Positions 46,243 through 54,485 of a stretch of 64,000 nucleotides of DNA are shown piece after piece (within the stretch, counting starts at the first letter, position 1; every line of letters begins with the position of its first letter). Under the pieces are notes generated by a model that saw only the letters and a list, made by a program, of their open reading frames with translations, was not told the DNA's origin and ran no database searches. The position numbers and the translations under genes are program-made. The stretch is from positions 248,001 to 312,000 of the forward strand of contig NZ_CAJHBU010000001.1 of assembly GCF_904846715.1 (NCBI RefSeq). The letters run 5' to 3'. Source of the DNA: Psychrobacter vallis. Lineage in GTDB: Bacteria > Pseudomonadota > Gammaproteobacteria > Pseudomonadales > Moraxellaceae.

Positions 46243-47142
46243 ATGGTCATGCACTTTGATACACCAGCTGTTACTGCTAAAAAAACGATTGTCCAAAAAA
46301 CATCACTCACCACCGCTTTGTCTGCAATGCTAGCAGGCACTGTGCTTGCTGCCACTTCAGCCTATGCCGCGCCCGAAATCACTATCAACTCATCTGCTGG
46401 CGGTAGCACGACTGTCGTTGAGCAATATTCTGACGGCAAAACAGCCACCATCACTGCGACACCAAACGGTATTACCATACAAGACGGTATGCCTTATGCG
46501 GTAACGCAAGTCACCACGGTTCCACGTTATGTCGTCCGCCAAGGTGGCACTAATAATACAGTCATTACGCAAGGCAGCACCACGGTCACCAGCGTGCCTG
46601 TGACCAATCAGATGACCAACCAAGTTACCAAAGTTGATGTTATCACCACGCCAATCAGTACTGTGACACAAGTACTGCCTGTGGCGGCGGCCACGCAATT
46701 GCCAGTCATCAATCAAATAACCACGACAACGTCTTTAGACGCACTACAATTAACACCGACGTTTAGTACACCTGATATTGTCAACGCGCAAACCAAGGTC
46801 ATGAAGATTCTAAAAAATAGCGCTGGACGTGACGTCGCAGTGCCTGCCAATCATATCGCACCAGGTGATGTGATTGAGTACCATACGACTTATACCAACA
46901 CCACAGCACAGCCAGTTAACGATATCAATGCGATGGTTTCCTTACCGGCTAACGTGAGACTGGTATCGTTAAACAGTCCGCTACCAACGCTTGCGACCAC
47001 GGGTGGCAACAGCTATCAGACCATTCAACAAGTTGGCAATACTGTCGTCGTTCAAGAGAATTACTCTGGACTTAAATGGAATTTAGTCAATCTTAATCCT
47101 AATGCTGCCCAAACTGTCGTCATACGCGCACAGGTTCAATAA
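46243..47142 (+). CDS. Exported protein with Thr/Val-rich repeats and DUF11-like C-terminal domain
   Basis: This 299-residue secreted protein has an extended signal peptide (ALSAMLAGTVLAATSAYA). The middle (about 35-165) is rich in Thr, Val, Gln and Asn with imperfect beta-strand repeats (for example TVTSVPVTNQMTNQVTKVD). The C-terminal ~110 residues look like a DUF11/immunoglobulin-like conserved repeat domain (APGDVIEYHTTYTNTTAQPV, then MVSLPANVRLVSLN), as found in cell-surface proteins. AAAGGAGTTTTT precedes the chosen ATG. The function is unknown; a surface or envelope role is inferred. The frame is open upstream to 46189. Confidence 0.7.
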   Translation: MVMHFDTPAVTAKKTIVQKTSLTTALSAMLAGTVLAATSAYAAPEITINSSAGGSTTVVEQYSDGKTATITATPNGITIQDGMPYAVTQVTTVPRYVVRQGGTNNTVITQGSTTVTSVPVTNQMTNQVTKVDVITTPISTVTQVLPVAAATQLPVINQITTTTSLDALQLTPTFSTPDIVNAQTKVMKILKNSAGRDVAVPANHIAPGDVIEYHTTYTNTTAQPVNDINAMVSLPANVRLVSLNSPLPTLATTGGNSYQTIQQVGNTVVVQENYSGLKWNLVNLNPNAAQTVVIRAQVQ

Positions 47143-47218
47143 AAATAAAGCCAATTTTAAAACATCAACAGTAATTTAAAATAGCAAAAATAACCAAGCA
47201 TTATTCTTTATAAAAGGT

Positions 47219-47242
47219 CTTGAACATTCAAGGCCTTTTTTA
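47219..47242 (+). terminator. Rho-independent terminator
   Basis: GGTCTTGAA / TTCAAGGCC pair with one G-U wobble across a short loop, flanked by AAA and TTTTTT, about 75 bp after the exported protein's stop codon. Confidence 0.75.
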
Positions 47243-47437
47243 GTCTCAGATATCGGCGGTATGACTGGATAAGTGGGAAGCATAATGTGACATAGCTGAC
47301 CATTGACTACTAACGAACTTCACCTAAAAAGCGACACTCAATGTCGTGTTGTTTTCGCAATTTTCCTATAAATACAATGCTTTAACACCAATTTTGTTAA
47401 AATAGACTTTCATTAATTCATTGGTAAATACCTGCTT

Positions 47438-48706
47438 ATGGCCACCATCAACTATGAAAGACTACAGGGCAAGCTCAATATTTTAGCAGATGCGGCTAAA
47501 TATGATGTCTCTTGCTCCTCCTCTGCTGGTACCCGAAAAAACCAAGGCGGTGGTCTTGGTGATGCTTCAGCAACTGGTATTTGCCATAGCTACACTGAAG
47601 ATGGCCGCTGTGTCAGTCTGCTAAAAATCCTTTTGACCAACCATTGTATTTACGACTGTGCATATTGTACCTCTCGCAAAAGCAATGACACGCCGCGCGC
47701 CGCTTTTAGCGTTGAAGAAGTGGTCGATCTAACCATGCAGTTTTATCGTCGTAATTATATTGAAGGACTGTTTCTCAGCTCAGGTATTTTTAAAAGCGGC
47801 GATTATACGATGGAGCGACTGGTCGAAGTCGCCAAAATACTGCGTACCCGTGAGCGTTTTAATGGTTATATTCACCTAAAAACGATTCCCGGTGCGTCGA
47901 AAGAATTGTTGCTAGAAGCTGGACTATATGCCGATCGCTTAAGCGTAAATATCGAGATTCCGACCAAGTCAGGACTTGCCTTGCTCGCACCAGAAAAATC
48001 GCATGAGCAATTAAAAGCGCCAATGGAGACGGTGAAAGAAGAGATTATTACCATTCGTGAAAGCCGTAAAACCCACAAGAAAGCGCCAAAATTTACACCA
48101 GCAGGTCAAACCAGCCAAATGATCGTTGGTGCCAGTAATGAGACAGACTTGCAAGTTATTCAGCTATCCAGCCATTTTTATAAGCAATATGAGCTTAAAC
48201 GCGTCTACTACTCAGGCTACGTGCCGATGCTCTCTGACAGCCGCTTGCCAGCGATTGGAACGCCTGTGCCTATGGTGCGTGAGAACCGTCTCTATCAGGC
48301 AGACTGGCTGATGCGTTTTTATGGTTTTGGCGCGCATGAAATTGTTGAACCTGAGTCGCCTTTTCTAGATTTGGACTGTGACCCAAAACTGGCTTGGGCA
48401 ATACGTCATCGTGAACATTTCCCAGTCAATATCCAAACAGCGACGTATGAGATGATTGTACGGATTCCTGGTATCGGTACAAAGACCGCTAAAAAAATAG
48501 TGAAAGCACGTAAATTTAATCAGCTGACGTTATATCATCTAAAGAAGATGGGCGCAGCGGTCAATCGAGCCAAATACTTTATCGCCACAACGGGTAAAAA
48601 TGAGCATCTTGCCCATTTGACTCGCGATAATTTTCGTCAATATGTACTGGCGCAAACGCAGACCAAATTTAAAGATCAACGTAGTGGACAGTTGGCATTA
48701 TTTTAG
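47438..48706 (+). CDS. Radical SAM protein of the putative DNA modification/repair family (TIGR03916-like)
   Basis: This 422-residue protein has the radical-SAM 4Fe-4S motif Cys-X3-Cys-X2-Cys in LTNHCIYDCAYCTSRKSND (about residue 70), followed by a TIM-barrel-type core with GLFLSSGIF and LKTIPGA. A helix-hairpin-helix DNA-binding motif lies near the C-terminus (RIPGIGTKTAKKIVKARKF). These are the features of the family linked by genome context to uracil-DNA-glycosylase-like proteins, with 'spore photoproduct lyase-like' chemistry suspected. The gene is followed at 79 bp by its usual partner (DUF4130). A 10-bp inverted repeat (48698-48736) surrounds the stop codon. Substrate and reaction are not established. 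Confidence 0.85.
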   Translation: MATINYERLQGKLNILADAAKYDVSCSSSAGTRKNQGGGLGDASATGICHSYTEDGRCVSLLKILLTNHCIYDCAYCTSRKSNDTPRAAFSVEEVVDLTMQFYRRNYIEGLFLSSGIFKSGDYTMERLVEVAKILRTRERFNGYIHLKTIPGASKELLLEAGLYADRLSVNIEIPTKSGLALLAPEKSHEQLKAPMETVKEEIITIRESRKTHKKAPKFTPAGQTSQMIVGASNETDLQVIQLSSHFYKQYELKRVYYSGYVPMLSDSRLPAIGTPVPMVRENRLYQADWLMRFYGFGAHEIVEPESPFLDLDCDPKLAWAIRHREHFPVNIQTATYEMIVRIPGIGTKTAKKIVKARKFNQLTLYHLKKMGAAVNRAKYFIATTGKNEHLAHLTRDNFRQYVLAQTQTKFKDQRSGQLALF

Positions 48707-48785
48707 AATCTGTCTTACAGACACGCTCTAAAATAAATACACTCTAAAGCAAGTTGCCACCTCGCTACTTCATGTAGGATAAAAC

Positions 48786-49658
48786 ATGTCTCAAATTGCA
48801 CAAAACTATACTTATCCTATTGGTCAGTTAACGCCCAGTATCGTGCTCTACCAGCCAAGTTTTGAGGGCTGGCTGAGCGCGGTTTATTATGTTTATGAGC
48901 AAAAATTACAGCATGATCCAGCATTACAGCTGACCGCTCACGACAGTTATGTGCCCTCATTGATCGCTCAAACAGTTAGCGTTGATACCGATGAAGACAA
49001 AGCAGAGCGGGTGTTAACCAAGCTGAACACGCTATTGGGTCGCTCAGGTATGCGCAATATCTTATGGGGGTTTTTATCGGAGAAAGACGATATCGGCACC
49101 ACTTTATTTCATGTGGTCAAGTATGCCATTGATTATCCTAGTCGGCACATCATGCAAGATCTTGGTCATTTAGACATACTTGAACTGGTACAGACGGTCA
49201 AATCTGTCGGGCGTGAAAAACACCGTATGGAAGCATTTGTGCGTTTTGAGCACACCACTGATGATATTTATTTTGCGCGTGTATCGCCTGATTTTAACGT
49301 GTTGCCATTGATTGGTGAGCATTTTCGCCAGCGCTATCAAGACCAACACTGGGCGATTTATGATATAACGCGCGGCTATGGTATTTATTATGACAAAAGT
49401 CAGAGTACACCCTCGCATCCAGCTAAACTACAAACCATTACTGACCTTGATGATGCCGTATTGCGCCATCCTGCCAGTATTCATAGTCCTGATGAGCAGC
49501 GTTATCAGAAATTTTGGCAAGGGTACTTTACCAATGTCAATATTAAAGAACGTAAGAACCCACGATTGCATAAACAGTACCTACCGCAGCGCTATTGGAA
49601 GTATTTGAGTGAAAAACAAGTGCTACCCACTGCCGAACATCTACAAAAACGTCGCTAA
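48786..49658 (+). CDS. DUF4130-domain putative DNA-metabolism protein (TIGR03915-like)
   Basis: This 290-residue partner of the radical SAM protein belongs to the TIGR03915/DUF4130 family. The family pattern is clear: MQDLGHLDILELVQTVKSVG, REKHRMEAFVRFEHTTDD, IYFARVSPDFNVLPLIGEHF, RYQDQHWAIYDITRGYGIYY and the closing NIKERKNPRLHKQYLPQRYW. In other genomes this domain is often fused to or next to a UdgX-like uracil-DNA glycosylase; here the protein is the short form and no glycosylase gene follows. The function is unknown; DNA repair or base modification is inferred from context. Confidence 0.85.
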   Translation: MSQIAQNYTYPIGQLTPSIVLYQPSFEGWLSAVYYVYEQKLQHDPALQLTAHDSYVPSLIAQTVSVDTDEDKAERVLTKLNTLLGRSGMRNILWGFLSEKDDIGTTLFHVVKYAIDYPSRHIMQDLGHLDILELVQTVKSVGREKHRMEAFVRFEHTTDDIYFARVSPDFNVLPLIGEHFRQRYQDQHWAIYDITRGYGIYYDKSQSTPSHPAKLQTITDLDDAVLRHPASIHSPDEQRYQKFWQGYFTNVNIKERKNPRLHKQYLPQRYWKYLSEKQVLPTAEHLQKRR

Positions 49659-49761
49659 AAACTCACTGTCCAACGTTATCTTTTTATTTTGAAGGTTGAG
49701 TTTTGACCAATTTTGACTGACAATAGCAGCTTGCTATTATCTACCAGTGACTCCCGTTATT

Positions 49762-51126
49762 ATGAAAGTTATGCGCCTGCTGTCATCCTTAAAGCATGAT
49801 GAATCCGAACGCGGTATTTTTCATCTTGGGCGAGCATTGGTCAAAAACGAGCATACCTCCATCATCGTTGCTAGTGCGGATGAAGACAATGATTTGGTCA
49901 AACGTCTAAAACGTGACGGTAATCACTATCATCAGCTACACATGAATAAAAAGTCTTGGTTATCATTATTACAAGTTTCAGCCTTGCGCCAACTGATTGA
50001 AAAATATGATCCTGATGTCATTCATGTCCACTCACGCACACCTGCATGGATACTGCATTTAGCGTTGCGCCGTGCTCGCGTCAAACGTATGCCAAAGTTG
50101 GTATCAACCATGTATGGTTTTTATCCTATCAATAAGTACTCAAAGGCCTTGCTTGATGTCGACACCATTATTACGGTATCTGACAGTGTCACCAATTATC
50201 TAAAAAAAGGCCTACGCCGCGAAGACGCTGACCCCAAAACCATTAAACGTATTTATCGCGGGGTCGATACTCGCCGCTACCCTTATCGGCACAATCCTTC
50301 TGTCTATTGGTTGAGGCATACCTTTGCTGAATACCCCGAGCTTGAGCATAAAAAATGGTTGGTGTTTCCCACAGTCATCGGTCACGAATATGGTCAAGAG
50401 TGGCTCATTGATATTTTGGGTAATTTACATGAACAATTCCCCAACATTCATGTCATTATTATGGACGAAGACTATAAAGTTAACGATGTGGTGCATGAAG
50501 ATTTTCGTCAGCGTACCAATGCGCTAGATCTGGCCGACCGTATCACTTATGTCGGTAGCAAACGTAATGACATGCGTGAGTGGCTCTCAGCGGCCAATAT
50601 CGTTTTGGCGCTGGCGAACGAGCCTGAATCGATCGGTATTAATGCTCTACAAGCAATTCATTTAGGCACACCTGTTATTGGCTGGGATCAAGCGGCCTTT
50701 AGTGAAATTTTACAACCGCTTTATCCACAAGGGCTGGTTAAAAAATATAATGCCAATGCGTTATGCAAAGCCGTTAGAAACCAGCTAGAAAGCGTCACGC
50801 GTCCTGAAATGACAAACAAATTTACCATGCGTGAAATGATAGATGAAACCATTGCGGTCTACCAAGATTTACATAATAAAACGCTAGCAGAAGAGCAGGC
50901 CGAAGCAGATGCCGCAGCGATAAGCAGAATCCAAAAAAGCTTAAAGAAACCCTCTAAACTTAACCGTAAACTCACTAGTAGATATTCTGAGTCTCTTTAT
51001 ATAAAGCCTGAGCTTTCATTAGATAAAAACAGCAAAGTAGACCTGCACAAAAAAAAGCCCAAAACGACAGATATCTCAAAGACACCTGCTGCTTCAGGAA
51101 TGATTCAAAACAATAAAAAAACCTAA
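49762..51126 (+). CDS. GT-B glycosyltransferase (GT4-like)
   Basis: This 454-residue cytoplasmic or membrane-associated glycosyltransferase has an N-terminal Rossmann domain (VMRLLSSLKHDESERGIFHL, DVIHVHSRTPAWI), a central TMYGFYPINKYSK region, and a C-terminal domain with NEPESIGINALQAIHLGTPV. The GT4 'EX7E' motif has Gln for the second Glu (E-SIGINAL-Q). A basic C-terminal tail of about 60 residues rich in Lys (KKPSKLNRKLTSRYSESLYI) follows the fold and may be disordered. Likely roles are LPS/capsule or glycolipid synthesis, but no other sugar genes are near. A GTG at 49747 in frame is an alternative start; the ATG at 49762 fits the family better. The stop codon lies inside the terminator hairpin. 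Confidence 0.78.
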   Translation: MKVMRLLSSLKHDESERGIFHLGRALVKNEHTSIIVASADEDNDLVKRLKRDGNHYHQLHMNKKSWLSLLQVSALRQLIEKYDPDVIHVHSRTPAWILHLALRRARVKRMPKLVSTMYGFYPINKYSKALLDVDTIITVSDSVTNYLKKGLRREDADPKTIKRIYRGVDTRRYPYRHNPSVYWLRHTFAEYPELEHKKWLVFPTVIGHEYGQEWLIDILGNLHEQFPNIHVIIMDEDYKVNDVVHEDFRQRTNALDLADRITYVGSKRNDMREWLSAANIVLALANEPESIGINALQAIHLGTPVIGWDQAAFSEILQPLYPQGLVKKYNANALCKAVRNQLESVTRPEMTNKFTMREMIDETIAVYQDLHNKTLAEEQAEADAAAISRIQKSLKKPSKLNRKLTSRYSESLYIKPELSLDKNSKVDLHKKKPKTTDISKTPAASGMIQNNKKT

Positions 51127-51148
51127 CGCTTCAACGTTAGGTTTTTTT
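51115..51148 (+). terminator. Bidirectional terminator, left end of the polyamine locus
   Basis: Perfect stem with seven A on the left and seven T on the right, ending the glycosyltransferase gene rightward and the XRE regulator gene leftward. Confidence 0.92.
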
Positions 51149-51165
51149 ATTGTTAAACGGATTTA
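51115..51165. repeat. Direct repeat copy 1: terminator hairpin plus 3' flank
   Basis: A 51-bp sequence with the hairpin AAAAAAACCTAACG / CGTTAGGTTTTTTT and a loop of CTTCAA, then ATTGTTAAACGGATTTA. An almost identical copy is at 61319-61368 (one T fewer in the T-run). Both copies lie between convergent genes. Confidence 0.9.
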
Positions 51166-51186
51166 TTTTTTCGAGCTTGGTATAAC

Positions 51187-51900
51187 TTAGTAAGTCATTG
51201 GTGTATGTGCACTAACAATACGAGACACACTATCCGTAGGATTAATAAAAGTATGCGGTTGATTGGTATCAATCACATAGCTGTCACCTTCATTTAACAA
51301 ATACGTGGTCTCGTTGATACGAATAATGATTTTCCCTTCGATGACCGTACCAATCTCCTCACCTTCATGAGCAATTCTTTCTTCTGTTGAGCTATTCGGC
51401 TGATACGTTTCGATCAAAAACCCCAAGTTTCTCGTCGCACTACAGTTGTAGACTTGCTTTAAAGAGACTCTGCTATTAGGCTCGCTGAGCTCTAATAAAT
51501 CCTTTGGCGTCACAATCACTCTCGCCTTTGGTTCCTTCCACTCATCGCTAAAAAACGTGGTCAGATCTGAGCCCAGCACACCTAAAATAGCTTTTAAGGT
51601 ATTTACTGCTGGACTGACTTTGTTGCGTTCAATAGAGCTGATAGAGGTGTTGGTCAAACCTGACAACTTAGCCAGTTTACGCTGCGAGTAGCCTTTTGCT
51701 AGTCGCAGCTGATTGATCTTTTTACCAATATCTTCTTCGGACGACTCTTCTGTTTCAGAGTCTGTCAACTCATCATCATTATCGATATCATCTGTCTCAA
51801 TACTGCTCTCGTCCTCAACGCTTTCATCAATACCGATTTCAGAGTGGGCAATACTTGTATTATCTTCAGTAGTACTATTCAGTGTTTTTTTTGCTGGCAT
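51187..51900 (-). CDS. puuR: XRE-cupin transcriptional regulator (PuuR-like)
   Basis: This 237-residue regulator has a helix-turn-helix (IGKKINQLRLAKGYSQRKLA, then LSGLTNTSISSIERNKVSP) and a C-terminal cupin domain (GEEIGTVIEGKIIIRINETT, then SYVIDTNQPHTFINPTD). The same layout is found in PuuR, the repressor of putrescine use. It has an extra ~55-residue N-terminus dominated by Asp, Glu and Ser, which E. coli PuuR (185 residues) lacks. Its start codon lies inside the 3' end of puuD (26-bp overlap), so the two are translated together. The likely operator is the palindrome upstream of the divergent synthetase. Role as polyamine-pathway repressor is inferred from context. Confidence 0.8.
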   Translation of the reverse strand: MPAKKTLNSTTEDNTSIAHSEIGIDESVEDESSIETDDIDNDDELTDSETEESSEEDIGKKINQLRLAKGYSQRKLAKLSGLTNTSISSIERNKVSPAVNTLKAILGVLGSDLTTFFSDEWKEPKARVIVTPKDLLELSEPNSRVSLKQVYNCSATRNLGFLIETYQPNSSTEERIAHEGEEIGTVIEGKIIIRINETTYLLNEGDSYVIDTNQPHTFINPTDSVSRIVSAHTPMTY

Positions 51901-52615
51901 AGTGAATGAATTCCGTGAATAGAAATTTGGACAAGTGATCTTGTGCATAATTTAACTCAGGATGCCATTGTACACCAATCATAAATGGATGTTGCAATAA
52001 GCTGACGGCCTCTACCAAACCATCGGGGGCTAGCGCTTCGACAAATAAACGCGCGCCTACTTTATTGGTCGCTTGCTTATGTAATGAGTTGACGTGCCAC
52101 TTCTCGCCAAATTCGGCAAGTCTACCGTTAGGTTGAATGAGGACGTCATGTATTGGCTGATATTGCACCTCAAGAGGCTGCCTATTGTCCTCTAAATGTT
52201 GCTCATAAAACCCTTCAACTTCACGCCAATCAGGATGCAACGTGCCATCAAAATGCACGACCATCTCTTGCAAGCCTCGGCAAACTGCCAGTAAAGGCGT
52301 ACCCATTTTGTCTGCATATGCCAATAGCTTAAAACTAAGCTCATCACGACCCAAGTCTTGCTTTGCTTCAATGTGCGTCGCGCCATAACGCGTCGGCGCC
52401 ACATTACTATAGCTGCCCGTCAATAAAATACCATCTGCAATGGCCAGTAACGCCTCAAAGTTTTTACTATCAGCGGCAGTGTTTGGTAGCAATATGGGAT
52501 TACCACCGTAGAAGTTCACGGCATCGATATATTTCTGATATACCGCTTGTGTCGGTTGACCATCAACCATCTTATGACAAGACACAATAGCAATGATGGG
52601 TCTAGAATTTTCCAT
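51875..52615 (-). CDS. puuD: Gamma-glutamyl-gamma-aminobutyrate hydrolase PuuD-like (peptidase C26)
   Basis: This 246-residue class-I GATase-fold hydrolase releases GABA and glutamate from gamma-glutamyl-GABA. The nucleophile is the Cys of LLAVCRGLQEMVV (near residue 115) and the His-Glu pair is in GVQWHPELNY. The start at 52615 has AGGGAAG upstream; an earlier Met at 52642 is less likely. The length fits E. coli PuuD (254). It is leftward, in the same transcript as the XRE-cupin regulator, and divergent from the gamma-glutamyl ligase gene. Confidence 0.9.
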   Translation of the reverse strand: MENSRPIIAIVSCHKMVDGQPTQAVYQKYIDAVNFYGGNPILLPNTAADSKNFEALLAIADGILLTGSYSNVAPTRYGATHIEAKQDLGRDELSFKLLAYADKMGTPLLAVCRGLQEMVVHFDGTLHPDWREVEGFYEQHLEDNRQPLEVQYQPIHDVLIQPNGRLAEFGEKWHVNSLHKQATNKVGARLFVEALAPDGLVEAVSLLQHPFMIGVQWHPELNYAQDHLSKFLFTEFIHYASKKNTE

Positions 52616-52787
52616 ATTATCTTCCCTAGTGGTAGCAGACAAACTTAGTAGTTTGAATGGTCTTATCCTTTATTTATCTAAAATTTAGCACATCACCTCA
52701 TAAAATGTAAACTATAAACTTCAATATCATGGTTATTAGTACAATATAAGTGCTATTGACTTAATTTAGGCTAATTTTAAATAAAAA

Positions 52788-52816
52788 TTGACAACTATAA
52801 TTTTCATCAATATATT
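52788..52816 (+). promoter_or_regulatory. Candidate sigma-70 promoter
   Basis: TTGACA, a 17-base spacer, then TATATT: a full consensus -35 and a near-consensus -10. It reads toward the catabolic operon, about 325 bp upstream of the synthetase start, which would give a long leader containing the palindrome. Confidence 0.55.
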
Positions 52817-52906
52817 AGAAGTCATCAGGAAGACATTAAAAAACAAGTAAGCGTTATACATATCCTTTTTTCAAGGAAAATAACCAAATTTATTTTAATA
52901 TAAGGC

Positions 52907-52933
52907 ATTGATATTATTATAAATAATATCAAT
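52907..52933. promoter_or_regulatory. Perfect 27-bp palindrome, candidate operator
   Basis: ATTGATATTATT, ATA, AATAATATCAAT: two perfect 12-base arms around a 3-base centre. It lies in the divergent region next to a PuuR-like regulator gene, downstream of the candidate promoter, an expected place for a repressor site. Confidence 0.6.
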
Positions 52934-53140
52934 CGGTCTTAAAAAGATATTTATTGACCGTATTTTGATACAAATAAACGTTATTTTGAACAATTATCAG
53001 CTTCTTAAGTGTTATTTATAAACCCCACTAACCAGTTATGCATAGTCCTTATCAAAAACCGTGATTCATAGTGCCCAAAATCAATCGTAATCTAAGTGAC
53101 ATAATCCCAGCAACTTTAGACACTCATAGGAAGAATAGAC

Positions 53141-54484
53141 ATGACGACAACCAATGGAATGGTCGAATCTGCAAAAGATACAGAATATGTGTATGTTGCA
53201 GCAGGTGATATTAATGGCTTACTTCGTGGTAAGCGTATTCCTTTTGATCAGATGGAAAAAGCAGAAAGTGGCGGGATTCGCTTGCCTCTATCAATCTTGG
53301 GGGTCGACATCTGGGGTGCTGATGTCATCGAGTCTTCTCAGTGTAATGGTGATATAGATGCCATTGCTCGCCCTACAGGCCGAGCAGCCTATCCTCTTCT
53401 CAATACCAGTGCGCCCTCATCCTTGCTTCCTATTTGGCTTTATACTGAAAATAATGACCCTTATTACGGTGATGCCAGACACGTTTTAGATTACATCAGC
53501 AAAAAATTCAAAGCACTTGGACTCACTCCGGTTATGGCAACTGAGCTTGAGTTTTATTTGGTGGACTATACTGAAGGTGAGACGCCAAAACCGCCTATTC
53601 GCCCAAAAAGCGGCCTAAGGCTGAATAAGACCTCCATCCTAAGTATTAATGACTTACTACAGTTTGATGAGTTTTTAGATGAAGTCTATGCTCAATGTGC
53701 GAAACTCGATATTCCTGTTGATGCCGCGTTGGCTGAGAATGGCTGTGGTCAGTTTGAGATCAATTTACTACACGTAGACGACCCCTTAAAAGCGGCGGAC
53801 GATGCCATTTTATTTAAGCAAGTTGTCAAGGCTGTCGCAGCTCGCCGTAAGCTCACGGCCACTTTCATGGCAAAACCGTTTGGTCTGCAATCGGGCAATG
53901 GTTTCCATGTCCATTGCAGCTTACTAGATAAAGATGGCAACAATGTTTTCGATGATGGGTCAGAGGAAGGCTCGGAAATATTACGCTATGCAGTCGCTGG
54001 ATTATTAAAAACCATGTCAGACTGCACTTTGTTATTTGCCCCACATGTCAATTCTTATCGCCGCTTTACGCCGGGTACATTGGCACCAAACAATGTGTCG
54101 TGGGGTTATGAAAATCGCACGGCAGCCGTACGTATCCCGGGTGGTGATTCAAAAGCACGCCGTATTGAGCACCGTGTCTCTGGCGCAGATGCCAATCCTT
54201 ATTTGGTCTGTAGCGCGGTACTGGCCGGCATGCTTTATGGCATTGAAAACAAGCTTGAAGCACCAGAACCCATTAATAGTATTACTTATAACGAAGCGGA
54301 ATTGAAAACCTTACCTTTAGACTGGCTCTCAGCCATCCGCAAGTTTGAAAGCAGTGATGTCATTGATGCACTGTTCCCAAGCGAGATGATTGAACTGTTG
54401 ATTGCCGTCAAAAAGCAAGAAGCCAAGCGCTTTGCTCAGCAAGTCACCAACCTTGAATACCTCACCTATTTACAGGATGTCTAA
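53141..54484 (+). CDS. puuA: Glutamine-synthetase-family gamma-glutamylpolyamine ligase (PuuA-like)
   Basis: This 447-residue ATP-dependent ligase attaches glutamate to putrescine (or another amine), the first step of the gamma-glutamyl route. GS-family motifs are GDINGLLRGKRIPFD, MATELEFYLVDYTEGE, LAENGCGQFEINLLH, AKPFGLQSGNGFHVHCSL and the NVSWGYENRTAAVRIPGG region. It lacks the adenylylation-loop of biosynthetic GlnA. ATAGGAAG is upstream of the ATG. It is first gene of the rightward operon, overlapping or abutting the oxidase gene by design (stop at 54484, next ATG at 54486). The amine substrate is inferred from the neighbours (agmatine and putrescine). Confidence 0.88.
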   Translation: MTTTNGMVESAKDTEYVYVAAGDINGLLRGKRIPFDQMEKAESGGIRLPLSILGVDIWGADVIESSQCNGDIDAIARPTGRAAYPLLNTSAPSSLLPIWLYTENNDPYYGDARHVLDYISKKFKALGLTPVMATELEFYLVDYTEGETPKPPIRPKSGLRLNKTSILSINDLLQFDEFLDEVYAQCAKLDIPVDAALAENGCGQFEINLLHVDDPLKAADDAILFKQVVKAVAARRKLTATFMAKPFGLQSGNGFHVHCSLLDKDGNNVFDDGSEEGSEILRYAVAGLLKTMSDCTLLFAPHVNSYRRFTPGTLAPNNVSWGYENRTAAVRIPGGDSKARRIEHRVSGADANPYLVCSAVLAGMLYGIENKLEAPEPINSITYNEAELKTLPLDWLSAIRKFESSDVIDALFPSEMIELLIAVKKQEAKRFAQQVTNLEYLTYLQDV

Positions 54485-54485
54485 T

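Larger units (their letters stand above)
52616..53140. other. 525-bp divergent control region of the polyamine locus
   Basis: AT-rich and gene-free. It contains a consensus-like sigma-70 promoter and a perfect 27-bp palindrome, listed separately. The leftward puuD-regulator unit and the rightward catabolic operon both start from here. Confidence 0.7.
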
